56,021 bases of DNA from Paenibacillus sp. YN15 (GCF_003285005.1 NZ_QMFA01000045.1:1-56021), one strand, 5' to 3'; shown: positions 8,631-17,813, numbered from the stretch's first letter. A program made the numbers and translations. Notes: generated by a model from the letters alone, not told the origin.

Positions 8631-9712
8631 TTGAACAACATGATCCAACAAGAGCAACCTCTATTGTTTTCCTCCGATCAACAGATAGATGATGAAACAG
8701 CTGTCAGCCTGATTCATGCGTTAATGGACAGCCAACACTATCTTCACCTTCGTGAACGGATATCTGCTTATGAGGATGAGGACGGCAATTACGATTACTC
8801 CCAGGTTTCCAATATCGGGATGGTGTATTTGTATGTTCACAACCGGGAGAAAAAGAGGAAGGATAAGACCAAAGCGGATTATGTGCGGACATTGACCGCT
8901 TTTCTGCAGGATACGGTAAAAGCCGGTAAGCGGGATATCCGGGACTTGTCCCGTTTTGATATGGAGGTTTCCAAGCCCAACTGGAGCAGCGCTACCCGAA
9001 ATCCAACACCCGGGCCAAAAAAATCGTGATCATCCACTCCTTCCTGACCTGGTGCTTTGAGGAAGGTTATCTTCAGAAAAACATCGGGCGGGGATTGCGG
9101 CAGGTGAAGAAAATCAAGGAGGAAATTCCGGAGCGGGACATTGAGGAATCTGATCTGAGGTTGGCCATTGAGTTCCATAAGGAGAATCCGAAGGTGCAGT
9201 CCCTCCTTCTTATTCTGGCCACCAGCGGAATGCGGCTGAACGAGGTGATTATACCGCGCTGGGGCGACCTCTACTACGACCGGCACCGGAAGCGGCATTA
9301 CCTTATTACGCGGACCAAGGCGGATAAAATCCGGCATGTCCATATCAAGGACTACGCCCTTGATGTTCTGAAGGAATACAGAAAGAGAGTCGGGCTTGGC
9401 ATCGGGCTGAACAGCGGGGATGATTCCCCCTTCTATCCCAACCGTCTGGGCAAGCGGTATAATTTAACCAGCCTGTCCACTTATTTGTCGGAGCAGATGG
9501 CGGCCGCGGGACTTACCACGGTTCACGGAAACCGGGTCACGCCCCACTTCATGAGGCATTATTTCGCCCAGACCTCCTATGCCAATGGAGCGCCGCTGGA
9601 CTGGATTTCGGAAACGGTAGGCCACTCCTCCACCAAAATAACCAAGGAAAATTACCTGAGCCGCCAGTTGAAAAAAGAGCGGGATGTCAGTGATTATGTG
9701 GACTTGAATTAA
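8631..9712 (+). pseudogene. Tyrosine recombinase (XerC/D-like integrase), frameshifted
   Basis: The N-terminal frame 8631-9029 holds the core-binding domain (YLYVHNREKKRKDKTKADYVRTL). At the T3 run 8968-8970 the homologous frame shifts: reading from 8969 gives FQAQLEQRYPKSNTRAKK, joining the catalytic frame that ends at 9712. The catalytic domain is complete: Arg in TSGMRLNEVI, HxxR in HFMRHYFAQ, VGHSS, and Tyr in KENYLSRQ. Restored length is about 360 residues. The N-terminal frame stops (9027-9029) directly after the heptamer A AAA AAA (9017-9023), where a -1 ribosomal slip would rejoin the catalytic frame. TTG 8631 has AGGCGG nine bases upstream; ATG 8640 is the alternative. Pseudogene, sequence error and recoding all remain open. 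Confidence 0.8.
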
Positions 9713-10453
9713 CTAGGGTACAAAGAATAAATGTATGGAGGCCGTTAAAGAGGTAAGAATCTGCAAGCTCTCCAGCTTGCTTAACTCGAACAATCCCTCA
9801 GGCAGCCGGAACAAATCCCGTTCAAAAATCTCCAGCTCCCGCAGCTCCGTAAGCTCCCGTATCCGGTCGGGAAGCTCCTTCAGGCTATGCCCGCTAATGT
9901 ACAGCTTATCGGTTTGGTGCTTAATGGCGTCCTCCAGCAAACAATCCAGCTTCTTGTGGGATTGCAGCTCCAGGAACAGCCCTGTAATCTCATTCATCAG
10001 GGCAACGGCCTCTTCCTCGGATACATTCAACCCGTACATGCTTTCATGCGCAATGGAGCAAAGGAGGTCTCCGCCCCCCTCCTTCAAAAAGCACAGATCC
10101 TCCGGCAGGTGGGGAAAATTCCAATCCGACAGGCAGGCCGCCGTCCGCTTCAACAGGTCCCCGCTTTCTTCACAGCATTTGTAAAAATAATAGGTTCCCC
10201 TGCTATAAAAGGCATTACTGCGGTAGAGCTGGCTGTAGTGCATAACCTCCTCCAAATCTTGGCTGCCTCCAACCACCAAGGTTTCCTCAAGAAAGGGCTC
10301 CAGCGCCTTCAGTGCGTCCGTATAGCTGCTGCGCCGATCCGAATTGCCGGGGGTCACGTTATTGTCGCTTAGCACAAAACGGGGCGAATGCCGGATAGCG
10401 TAATCAATGATCTGCTCATAAGCGCGTCCCTTGGGTTCTGTATGGAATCTCAT
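9713..10453 (-). CDS. Leucine-rich-repeat protein, possibly C-terminally truncated
   Basis: A 246-residue cytoplasmic protein. Residues 1-180 are a helical region I do not recognise. From about residue 183 there are leucine-rich repeats (LYISGHSLKELPDRIRELTELRELEIFE, then RLPEGLFELSKLESLQIL). The repeats break off into TSLTASIHLFFVP and a stop that directly abuts the recombinase stop codon. This suggests the gene lost its 3' end when the recombinase module arrived (inference). ATG 10453 overlaps the stop of the preceding gene (ATGA), so the two are translationally coupled. Confidence 0.6.
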   Translation of the reverse strand: MRFHTEPKGRAYEQIIDYAIRHSPRFVLSDNNVTPGNSDRRSSYTDALKALEPFLEETLVVGGSQDLEEVMHYSQLYRSNAFYSRGTYYFYKCCEESGDLLKRTAACLSDWNFPHLPEDLCFLKEGGGDLLCSIAHESMYGLNVSEEEAVALMNEITGLFLELQSHKKLDCLLEDAIKHQTDKLYISGHSLKELPDRIRELTELRELEIFERDLFRLPEGLFELSKLESLQILTSLTASIHLFFVP

Positions 10454-11472
10454 CTATCAGGTCTCCAGTCCGGTTGAATGTAACGGTTTACGGTCTCCAT
10501 CATTCCGCGGATTGTATCTTGTTTAAAGAGCAAGCTGATCCCCTCCCTCACCTGAACGCCGGAAGTATGGTCAAATTCGGAAAACCGCGTATCCGGGTCA
10601 AGCTGGAACAGCAGGCATGATTTCAGATCCTTCCACTGTTCAATCGGAGCCTGGCCCCGCAAATCAATGACGTACACCAGACCCTCGGATAGATAAAAAT
10701 ACAAGAAAGAATCCACGATCCGCGTTTGTCCCGGCTTTTCCTTGCGGAGAATAACCGGATGCTTCATATCCTGGCCGGTTAGCTGCAGCATTACAACCTC
10801 AAGGGTATCATCATCCACATACAAACCGATTGCCGGAACGAAGCTGCCAAAAAACCGCAAAGCAGGAGATTCGCACAGCTCTGCATCAAAGCTCCACCCC
10901 GACGGAATAATGTTGAACTCCTTGCCGGATTCTATAAACGCTTTGGTGAGCAATTTTTTTAAGCCCTCCAGCTCCTCCGGTTGCTCCGGCTCATAAGGCT
11001 TCAATCTGCCGGTGTCGACGGGATAGTGCAGAATGGTCCTTCTCTCTTTATACTGCCGCTCTTGCCTGCCCGGATGCCTGTACAAGTCCTTGATAATCGG
11101 CAGAGCCTCCGTCACTGTTCGGGCAAACAGCGCCTTCGACTCCTGCCGCAAACCTTGCATCTGGATAACTGTCGTGTCATCGTCTTCCATATTCTGTTGC
11201 ACCCGCGTGAAGTGAGGGGCGATTTCGGCCAAAATAAGGCGCTTGGTATCCTCGTCCGGCGCAGAAAGGTCAACCACCATATGCTCATACTCCTGCTCGG
11301 ACAGTCCCATAGCCATAGCCGCCGCGGTAAAATATTGCCCAAGCGCCGTCATAATATCCGCTGTTTTATTTGCAATCTCTTTTTTCCCGAACCGGAAACG
11401 GCTCGGAGGGAAGGTGCGGCGTTCCTCCTCCCGAAATTCAATCAAGCTATATGGCTTAAGCCAATCAAACAT
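10450..11472 (-). CDS. Protein of unknown function, partner of the LRR gene
   Basis: A 340-residue soluble protein with no signal peptide or membrane segment; I do not recognise its family. It is acidic with many charged residues. A helical N-terminal half (residues 1-130) is followed by a likely alpha/beta half containing SFVPAIGLYVDDDTLEVVMLQ. A ribosome site AGGAGG precedes ATG 11472. It is translationally coupled to the leucine-rich-repeat gene. The pair could be a sensor/effector or toxin-immunity-like unit, but nothing in the sequence proves this. Confidence 0.55.
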   Translation of the reverse strand: MFDWLKPYSLIEFREEERRTFPPSRFRFGKKEIANKTADIMTALGQYFTAAAMAMGLSEQEYEHMVVDLSAPDEDTKRLILAEIAPHFTRVQQNMEDDDTTVIQMQGLRQESKALFARTVTEALPIIKDLYRHPGRQERQYKERRTILHYPVDTGRLKPYEPEQPEELEGLKKLLTKAFIESGKEFNIIPSGWSFDAELCESPALRFFGSFVPAIGLYVDDDTLEVVMLQLTGQDMKHPVILRKEKPGQTRIVDSFLYFYLSEGLVYVIDLRGQAPIEQWKDLKSCLLFQLDPDTRFSEFDHTSGVQVREGISLLFKQDTIRGMMETVNRYIQPDWRPDR

Positions 11473-11566
11473 GCTCCATCCTCCTAAAGGATAATCCGGA
11501 AGATCAATACCATTTATTTACCAATATACCGCAGGAGTCTTCAACCTTCAAGAGATTCTTCCGTAC

Positions 11567-12478
11567 CTAAGCGGCTTTGGAGGAAATCCGCTGCTTGGAG
11601 GAGGCGGACCTGCCGCCCATCAGCTGGGGATAGGCAATGCCCAACAAAATAACCGCAATCCCCAACCATTGCAGCCCGCCGACCTGCTCATGAAGCACCA
11701 GCACCGAGGCGGTGACGGCAACCGGGAACTCGCCCGCGCTCAGAATACTGGCCAGGCCGGGATTAATTTTCGGCGCGCCGAGACCGAACAGCAGAACGGG
11801 GATAACGGCTCCGAAAGCGCCTAATGCCAAGCCATACGGCCATAACTCAGTTGTTTGCGCTACATTCGGAATGACCTTGGGGGTGAAAATGATCAGCAGC
11901 ATCAGCAAGCTGCCGGTTGAGATGCAGAAGCTGCGGGTAATAAGGGGAAGCCGCGTCTCTACCCTTCCGCTGCAATAAATGAACAGCGCCATCATCAAGG
12001 CTGATCCCAATCCATAAAGGATACCGGACAAGCTAAGCTGAAAATCGCCGCCGCCCAAAAGACCTCCGGCCAGAATGGTTCCTGCAAACAAAATCAGCAC
12101 GGAGACCAAGGTGGCTCCGGAAGGCCATTTCCGAGAAAGAGCAGCTTCAAGCCCAACACCCATCCAGGTGAATTGAAACAGCAGCACAATAGCAATGGAC
12201 GCCGGGAGCGTCTGCAAGGACATATAATAGAACACACCCGTTAAGCAGGTACACGCCCCAACTCCCGCCAACCGGATAAACTGCCTGAGGGTCACTTTTT
12301 TCCTTGAGAAAATAAGCATCAGAACTAACATCAGGAGCCAGCCGAAGCCGTATTGCCCGCCCATTACCTCCTGAATCGTAAAGCCTTCGCTATAGGCTGT
12401 TTTCACAATCGTGGACAAAATGCCAAATGAGCATGCGCCCAAAAATACATACAGTGAGTTCTTCCACACCTGCGTCAA
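11567..12478 (-). CDS. EamA/DMT-family transporter
   Basis: A 303-residue membrane protein with about 10 hydrophobic helices arranged as two EamA repeats (residues 10-140 and 150-285). The family exports metabolites or drugs. Substrate unknown. The start is TTG 12478, preceded by AAAGGAGGG at good spacing. The basic C-terminal tail (GGRSASSKQRISSKAA) is cytoplasmic. A 45-bp imperfect inverted repeat lies just upstream (12507-12551). Confidence 0.85.
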   Translation of the reverse strand: MTQVWKNSLYVFLGACSFGILSTIVKTAYSEGFTIQEVMGGQYGFGWLLMLVLMLIFSRKKVTLRQFIRLAGVGACTCLTGVFYYMSLQTLPASIAIVLLFQFTWMGVGLEAALSRKWPSGATLVSVLILFAGTILAGGLLGGGDFQLSLSGILYGLGSALMMALFIYCSGRVETRLPLITRSFCISTGSLLMLLIIFTPKVIPNVAQTTELWPYGLALGAFGAVIPVLLFGLGAPKINPGLASILSAGEFPVAVTASVLVLHEQVGGLQWLGIAVILLGIAYPQLMGGRSASSKQRISSKAA

Positions 12479-12506
12479 TTTCTTGTTGCCCTCCTTTAAA
12501 AATATA

Positions 12507-12551
12507 AAACCACCCTATTGTTTTGGAATCCAAAAAACAATAAAGTGGTTT
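12507..12551. repeat. Imperfect inverted repeat upstream of the DMT gene
   Basis: AAACCAC...GTGGTTT (12507-12513 / 12545-12551) encloses a second pairing ATTGTTTT / AAAACAAT. It sits in the leader or promoter of the DMT transporter and could be an operator or a leader hairpin. Confidence 0.5.
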
Positions 12552-12660
12552 GATCGCAAATTATTCAGTTGGTTTGACCCGTCTTATTATAAGCCACGGC
12601 GGAAGCAAAGTAAATACGAAAAACCGGGCTGCCGATCATTCCGGTCCTCCAAATACCGGC

Positions 12661-12705
12661 AAAGCCTCTCGCCCACAGGACAATTCCCTGCAAGCAAGAG
12701 GCTTT
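12661..12705. terminator. Terminator-like hairpin between lysP and the DMT gene
   Basis: AAAGCCTCT / AGAGGCTTT with an internal CAGG-CAATT-CCTG hairpin. The T-run (TTTTTT) lies on the plus-strand side. On the minus strand, where lysP ends 6 bp before it, only TTT follows, so it may be a weaker terminator there. Confidence 0.6.
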
Positions 12706-12710
12706 TTTGT

Positions 12711-14198
12711 CTACCCTTCGTGTGTGGTCAAATCGCATTCTTCCAGCGGCACAAGCTTGCTCTTTCGGAAAAATCCGTAGCCCAGCCAAATCAGCAGGAA
12801 CAGCGGCAGGCTGACGTAAGAGACAAGCACGCCGTACCAGTCGATGGATTCCCCGGTGAAGGCGCCCATGTTCTGGCCGAGGATGGCAACCAGGCAGATT
12901 GCGAAGGCGAACAGCGGCCCAAACGGAAACCATCTGGCCCGGTACGGCAGCTCGTCCAGGGAATGGCCCTGCTTTACGAAGGCGCGGCGGAAGCGGTAAT
13001 GGCAGACGGCGATGCCCAGCCAGTTGATAAACCCGCACATGCCCGAGGCGTTCAACAGCCAGTTGTACACAATGCCGTCGCCGAAGAAGGAGGCCAGGAA
13101 AGCAAGCATGCCGACAGCGGTGGTAACCAGCAGCGCGCCGACGGGAACACCACGGCTGTTCAGCTTGGCAAGAGCCCGGGGAGCCATCCCGTCCTTGGCC
13201 ATGGAGAACAGCACCCGTGTGGCGGCATACATCCCCGAGTTGCCTGCGGACAGCACGGAGCTTAGAATAACGGCGTTCATCACCGATGCGGCAAAGGCCA
13301 AACCGGCTTTTTCAAAGATAATGGTAAAGGGGCTCACGCCGATGTCGTCAATTCCGCCCCGCAGCAGATTCGGGTTGGTGTACGGAATCAGCAGGCCGAT
13401 CACCAGAATGGCGAAAATGTAAAAAATCAGAATGCGCCAGAACACTTGGCGGATGGCCTTCGGCACATTTTGGCGCGGGTTTTCGCTTTCGCCTGCCGCC
13501 ACTCCCACCAGCTCCGTCCCCTGAAAGGAGAAGCCGGCTGCCATGAATACGCCCAGGAAGGCAAAGAAGCCGCCGTGGAAGGAGCTTCCGCCAAGCTGGA
13601 AATTGCTGAAGCCAACGGCTTCGCCGCCCAGGATGCCGAAGATCATCAGGACGCCGACAGCCAGGAAAATAATAACAGTGGTAATCTTGATAATGGCGAA
13701 CCAGTATTCCGACTCTCCGTAGCCGCGTGAGGACAGCACGTTCAGCCCGAACATCAACAGCAGGAACAGCAGGCTCCACAGCGCCGAGTGGCTTTCCGGG
13801 AACCAGTATTTAATGATCACCGTAGCAGCCGCCAGCTCTGCGGCAATGGTGACCGCCCAGTTGTACCAGAAATTCCAGCCCACGGCGAAACCGAAGGCCG
13901 GGCTGATAAACCGGGTGCCGTAGGTGCTGAAGGAGCCGGAATCGGGCATATAGGTGGCCATCTCGCCCAGACTGGTCATCAGGAAATAAACCATGATGCC
14001 TACTGCCAGATATGCCAGCAGCGCGCCGCCTGGACCCGAGGAGGCAATTGCTCCGCCGCTGGCCAGGAACAGCCCGGTGCCGATGGAGCCGCCAAGGGCA
14101 ATCATGGTCAGATGCCTGGCTTTAAAGCTTTTGCGCAATGTCTGGCCGCCGTTGTTGCCGCCGGACGGCACTGTTTGATTCTCTTGCTGCTTGAGCAT
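12711..14198 (-). CDS. lysP: Lysine-specific permease
   Basis: A 495-residue amino-acid/polyamine/organocation permease with 12 predicted helices. The N-terminal signature KARHLTMIALGGSIGTGLF and the segments GFSFQGTELVGVAAGESE and SAGNSGMYAATRVLF are close to E. coli LysP. It imports lysine across the cytoplasmic membrane with protons. The assignment is supported independently by a lysine riboswitch in its leader. ATG 14198 is preferred over GTG 14210, because AAGGAG (14215-14210) overlaps the GTG but lies 11 bases from the ATG. It is transcribed alone. Confidence 0.93.
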   Translation of the reverse strand: MLKQQENQTVPSGGNNGGQTLRKSFKARHLTMIALGGSIGTGLFLASGGAIASSGPGGALLAYLAVGIMVYFLMTSLGEMATYMPDSGSFSTYGTRFISPAFGFAVGWNFWYNWAVTIAAELAAATVIIKYWFPESHSALWSLLFLLLMFGLNVLSSRGYGESEYWFAIIKITTVIIFLAVGVLMIFGILGGEAVGFSNFQLGGSSFHGGFFAFLGVFMAAGFSFQGTELVGVAAGESENPRQNVPKAIRQVFWRILIFYIFAILVIGLLIPYTNPNLLRGGIDDIGVSPFTIIFEKAGLAFAASVMNAVILSSVLSAGNSGMYAATRVLFSMAKDGMAPRALAKLNSRGVPVGALLVTTAVGMLAFLASFFGDGIVYNWLLNASGMCGFINWLGIAVCHYRFRRAFVKQGHSLDELPYRARWFPFGPLFAFAICLVAILGQNMGAFTGESIDWYGVLVSYVSLPLFLLIWLGYGFFRKSKLVPLEECDLTTHEG

Positions 14199-14282
14199 GA
14201 ATAGGGACACTCCTTCGTATGGGTTGTCATGGATTGTTCATGAACGGGAGGCCTATGCGGTGCGCCGGACTTCCGGAAGCGC

Positions 14283-14310
14283 AAAAAAACCGCAGACAAC
14301 TGCTGCGGTT
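14283..14310 (-). terminator. Riboswitch-controlled attenuator of lysP
   Basis: Stem AACCGCAG / CTGCGGTT with a 7-nt loop, followed on the minus strand by TTTTT. It lies between the lysine aptamer and the lysP ribosome site, as expected for lysine-triggered termination. Confidence 0.88.
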
Positions 14311-14364
14311 CCATAAGCAAATCTATGGCTGCCGCATCATACTCCCTGTCAAGATAGCGCAACA

Positions 14365-14570
14365 CGGGCGGAGGTCTGAAGCCTTGCGGCGACAAACCTT
14401 GCACCGTGACAGTTCCGTCCCTTTCGGAAACGGCCCCAGTCCGCGCGGCTAACAAAGAGCAGCTGCACGGGCTTCGGCGGGTATGCCTTTCCATAAGGAT
14501 CACAGACGGCTCTTTAGCGTCTCCCCTTAGGTACTCTTCATATCCGCGACCTCTACCTCACCTTTGGTAT
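14365..14570 (-). ncRNA. Lysine riboswitch (L box)
   Basis: On the minus strand the leader shows the conserved lysine-aptamer blocks in order: GAGGTAGAGGTCGC, AGAGTACC, GAGACGCTAAAGAGCCGTC, GGAAAGGC, CCGCCGAAG, GACTGGGGCC and GGAACTGTCACGG. P1 can form between GAGGTC (14549-14554) and GACCTC (14371-14376). Binding lysine should favour the terminator at 14283-14310 and shut off lysP. Confidence 0.92.
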
Positions 14571-14607
14571 GATGAGGCTATCTATGATGAACACATGGAC
14601 AGGGATT

Positions 14608-14637
14608 AGTATAATGCATAAGCACCTGATCAAGCAA
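14608..14637 (-). promoter_or_regulatory. Promoter of the lysine riboswitch-lysP transcript
   Basis: Minus strand: TTGCTT (14637-14632), 18-bp spacer, TATACT (14613-14608). Transcription would start about 35 bases before the aptamer. Confidence 0.65.
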
Positions 14638-14676
14638 TAACAAATCACGGAAGATTGGTGTCAGTTTGACCAAAGT

Positions 14677-15405
14677 TCAAATCAGCAGCTCCGCTTCTAT
14701 CGCAGCCAATACCTCATCGTAATTTGCAAACTGGTAATCTGCCAAGGCCTGGATAGCTTCCCGTTCGCCGTCGGAATATTTATCGTACATGGCCACCGCT
14801 TCAATTCCCGCATTGCGGGCCGCCTCGATGCCGATCAGGGAATCCTCAAAAATCAGGCATTCCGCAGGAGCGGCGTTCTGTTCCCGCATAATTCTCAGAT
14901 AAACCTCCGGATTGGGCTTAATTTCCTTCGTATCCTCCCGGGCATAAAGAATGGAGAAGCATTCGTCCAGCCTGGCCTTCCCCATCATATTCCGGTTGGC
15001 AGTCAGATAAATGTCCAGGTTTTTTCTTCTGGTTGTGGTTGCCATCGCCAGCACGAACCCATGGGCCTTCAGCCGGTGCAGCACCTTGTCGGCGCCGGGT
15101 TTGTAGTCGATGGTATTCGCCAGGTAATCGTCGGCAATCTCATACCGGAGCTTCAATATATCCTCCCCGGTGCAGTCTGCGCGGTACGTTCCCCGCAAAT
15201 ATTTGCAGTATTCCAGATAGGGGTGATCCGCCTTGCTGGAAAGCCGCATCACCGCGTCCCGCTGCTTCTGAATTTCTGTCTCAGAGGGTTCCGCCCCGCC
15301 GCCGATGGCCTTGATGACCAGCCGGTCTACCTCATTCCAGACCCCTACTGAATCCACCAGAGTGCCGTCCAAATCAAATATGATGATCCTTTTGCCTGCA
15401 AACAT
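14677..15405 (-). CDS. HAD-superfamily hydrolase (phosphatase-like)
   Basis: A 242-residue cytoplasmic hydrolase of the beta-phosphoglucomutase/phosphoglycolate-phosphatase type. Motif I is FDLDGTLVDS (nucleophile Asp), motif II is MATTTRRK, motif III is the Lys in KEIKPNPEVY, and motif IV is FEDSLIGIEAA. A helical cap lies between motifs I and II. The substrate is probably a small sugar or organic phosphate and cannot be specified. ATG 15405 is chosen because GGAGGG lies nine bases upstream; the longer frame is untranslated leader. It starts 26 bp after nikE and may be the last gene of the nickel operon transcript. Confidence 0.85.
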   Translation of the reverse strand: MFAGKRIIIFDLDGTLVDSVGVWNEVDRLVIKAIGGGAEPSETEIQKQRDAVMRLSSKADHPYLEYCKYLRGTYRADCTGEDILKLRYEIADDYLANTIDYKPGADKVLHRLKAHGFVLAMATTTRRKNLDIYLTANRNMMGKARLDECFSILYAREDTKEIKPNPEVYLRIMREQNAAPAECLIFEDSLIGIEAARNAGIEAVAMYDKYSDGEREAIQALADYQFANYDEVLAAIEAELLI

Positions 15406-15431
15406 GTCTGCTCGCCCTCCTGTTCCGCCGT

Positions 15432-16046
15432 TTATTCCGCCAGATCGCTCCAATAGAGGATTCTGCCGCATAACCGCTTGGCCAGGGCCGCGTCATGGGT
15501 AACGGCGAGAATTCCGCTGCGGCTGCGTTCAGCCCATTGCAGGACGGTATGCCATAACAGCGCCTGGGTAATAGCGTCCAGCATGGTGGTCATTTCATCG
15601 GCAATGAGGTAGCGGGTTCCCGCTCCCAACGCTCTGGCTACGCAAATCCGCTGCAGCTCTCCCCCGGACAGCTCATTGGGGTAGCGGTCCAGCCATTCCT
15701 CCTCGACGGCAAGCTCCTTCAGCCATTCCATGTCTGTCATCCCGGCCTCCGCCAAGGTCCGGCGCAGCTTCCACTTGGGATTTACCGCCTGCTCCGGATG
15801 CTGCAGCACCAGCTGCACCGGATTGCGCTCTCCTTTGGGAGCCGTGGCGGGCGCGCCATTTACGCTAATGCCGCCCTGCCGGGGCGCCAGATGGCCTGCC
15901 AGCAGCTTGCCCAGTGTGGACTTGCCGCAGCCGCTGGGCCCAACCAGTCCTACCACCTCTCCCGGTTCGATGCGGATATGCACATCCCGGAATATCCAAT
16001 CCTGCTTATTGTACCGGTAGCCTAAGCCTTTTCCCTCAAGTGGCAT
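15432..16046 (-). CDS. nikE: Nickel ABC transporter ATP-binding protein
   Basis: A 204-residue ABC ATPase. Walker A is GPSGCGKST (about residue 36), the signature is LSGGELQR, Walker B is YLIADEMT, and the switch His is in AVTHDAAL. It is shorter than usual for the peptide/nickel family (about 260) because the C-terminal extension is absent. It energises the NikBC permease together with NikD. Overlaps nikD by 11 bp. Confidence 0.82.
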   Translation of the reverse strand: MPLEGKGLGYRYNKQDWIFRDVHIRIEPGEVVGLVGPSGCGKSTLGKLLAGHLAPRQGGISVNGAPATAPKGERNPVQLVLQHPEQAVNPKWKLRRTLAEAGMTDMEWLKELAVEEEWLDRYPNELSGGELQRICVARALGAGTRYLIADEMTTMLDAITQALLWHTVLQWAERSRSGILAVTHDAALAKRLCGRILYWSDLAE

Positions 16047-16953
16047 GAAGACACCTCGCTTTTCCGTTTCTTACCCCGCGCAGCTCGGGAAACTGAAGCT
16101 TGCACTCCTGAGTGGCCGCGCCGCAGCGGGAGGCGAAGGCGCAGCCTCCGGAATGCTCTCCGGGCAAGGGTTGGGAGCCGGCAATCGGAGTAAACTGCCG
16201 GGAGGGCAAGGCCCGCCACAGGGCTTTGGTATACGGATGCCGCAGCCCGGCTCCGTCAGCCGCAAAGTCGCTGCGGTGGGCAATTTCCACCACTGTTCCG
16301 GCGTAAAGGACGGCGATCCGGTCGGCAACCGTAAGGGCGGCTTCGATATCATGGGTGATCAGCATCACCGCTCCCCCCTCCTCCGCCAGCAACCGGAAGC
16401 GGCCCAGGGTCTCCTGCATGGCGGGGGCATCCAGGCCAGGGGTGGGCTCATCGGCGATAAACAGCCGCGCTCCGCTTACGGTAGCGGTGGAAATGAGAAT
16501 TTTCCGGGCCATCCCTCCGGACAGCTGGAACGGAAAAAACCGCGCCACTTGCTGGGCCAGATGAAATCTGCGGAAGGCCCCCTGCTGCTTCTCCGCCGGA
16601 TCGCCTTGACGGACAGCCTGCTGCACCTGCCGGCCAACCCGCATAAGCGGGTCGAGATACTGGACGGACTGCGGAATCAGCGCAATTTCCCTGCCGCGCA
16701 GCCGCTTCTGCCGCTCCGGCGTCAGGCTTTCGCCTTGAAACTCCATCCGTCCGCCAACCTGGGCGTTGCCGGGGAGAATGCCCAGAATCGCGTGGGCCAG
16801 CAAGCTTTTGCCGGAGCCGCTGGACCCGACCACGGCGACAATCTCCCCCGCCTGGATGGACAGCTGCAGATGATGCAGCACCTGCGTCTGCACCTGCTTC
16901 AAGCCCCGTTGAAACCGGCTGAACCGGATGGAAAGATCATGGATGTCCAGCAT
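16036..16953 (-). CDS. nikD: Nickel ABC transporter ATP-binding protein
   Basis: A 305-residue ABC ATPase. Walker A is GSSGSGKSL, the signature is LSGGMARK and Walker B is LFIADEPT, followed by the oligopeptide-transport C-terminal domain with RHPYTKALWRALPS and a Cys cluster (CAFASRCG). ATG 16953 is chosen because GGAGGAGG ends eight bases before it; the upstream GTG overlaps that site. It is the partner of NikE. Confidence 0.85.
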   Translation of the reverse strand: MLDIHDLSIRFSRFQRGLKQVQTQVLHHLQLSIQAGEIVAVVGSSGSGKSLLAHAILGILPGNAQVGGRMEFQGESLTPERQKRLRGREIALIPQSVQYLDPLMRVGRQVQQAVRQGDPAEKQQGAFRRFHLAQQVARFFPFQLSGGMARKILISTATVSGARLFIADEPTPGLDAPAMQETLGRFRLLAEEGGAVMLITHDIEAALTVADRIAVLYAGTVVEIAHRSDFAADGAGLRHPYTKALWRALPSRQFTPIAGSQPLPGEHSGGCAFASRCGAATQECKLQFPELRGVRNGKARCLHAT

Positions 16954-16982
16954 TTTGCACACCTCCTCCAGGTAACGAACGA

Positions 16983-17813
16983 CTATTCCTCATGGGCATG
17001 CCTTGGGTCTACCCATTGCTTCAAATTTTCCCCCAGCACGGCAAAGGTGCGGACTAATGCCAACAGGCATATCCCCGGAAACAAAGCCAGCCACCACAGC
17101 CCGGAGGACAGATAGCGCATGGATTCGGATAAAATAATGCCAATGGCCGGTTCATGGGGGGATAACCCCATGCCGATGAAGGTGATGGAGGCTTCATGCA
17201 GAATGGCATGAGGCACCACCAGGATAAGCCCTACCAGAAGCTGCGGAAGCAGGTGGGGGGTAATATGCTTGGCTGCAATCCACCAGCGGGATTTGCCGAA
17301 ATTCCGGGACATAGCCACGTAAGGAGCAGTCCTGATCTGCAGCACCTCGGCCCGGATCACTCTGGACAGGCTGGGCCAGTGAGTCAAGGCCACCCCGATA
17401 ATAATCCCCTTGGCCCCGCCGCCCAGCACGAAGGCGATCAGGAGCAGCGTCACCAGATGCGGGACGCTCAAGAACAGGTCGGTGAGCCAGGCCACCACCC
17501 GGTCCACCGCATTCCCCATACCGGCGGCGGCCAATCCAAGGATGCCGGCAATCACCACGCTGGACGCCCCGGCGGCAAGTCCCACCTGAAGGCTAAGCGC
17601 CAGTCCCTTGACGGTGCGGGTCAGCATATCCCGGCCCAGCCAATCCGTCCCAAAGGGATGCGCCAGCGACGGGCCAAGGTTGCGCTGTCCGAGATTGGCC
17701 GCCAGCCCTGCGGGGTCCATCCAATGGGCGGTCACATACAATAACAGCAGAAGCAAAAGCGCCGCGGCAGAGGTGATCCACAATTGGCGGCGGTAATGAA
17801 AGAAGGTTCTCAT
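16983..17813 (-). CDS. nikC: Nickel ABC transporter permease
   Basis: A 276-residue inner-membrane permease of the DppC/NikC type: N-terminal helix (about residues 10-28), then HPFGTDWLGRDMLTR, then a five-helix core with the EAA loop AKHITPHLLPQLLVG. ATG 17813 overlaps the nikB stop (ATGA); the long open frame upstream is antiparallel shadow. It forms the channel with NikB. Confidence 0.85.
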   Translation of the reverse strand: MRTFFHYRRQLWITSAAALLLLLLLYVTAHWMDPAGLAANLGQRNLGPSLAHPFGTDWLGRDMLTRTVKGLALSLQVGLAAGASSVVIAGILGLAAAGMGNAVDRVVAWLTDLFLSVPHLVTLLLIAFVLGGGAKGIIIGVALTHWPSLSRVIRAEVLQIRTAPYVAMSRNFGKSRWWIAAKHITPHLLPQLLVGLILVVPHAILHEASITFIGMGLSPHEPAIGIILSESMRYLSSGLWWLALFPGICLLALVRTFAVLGENLKQWVDPRHAHEE

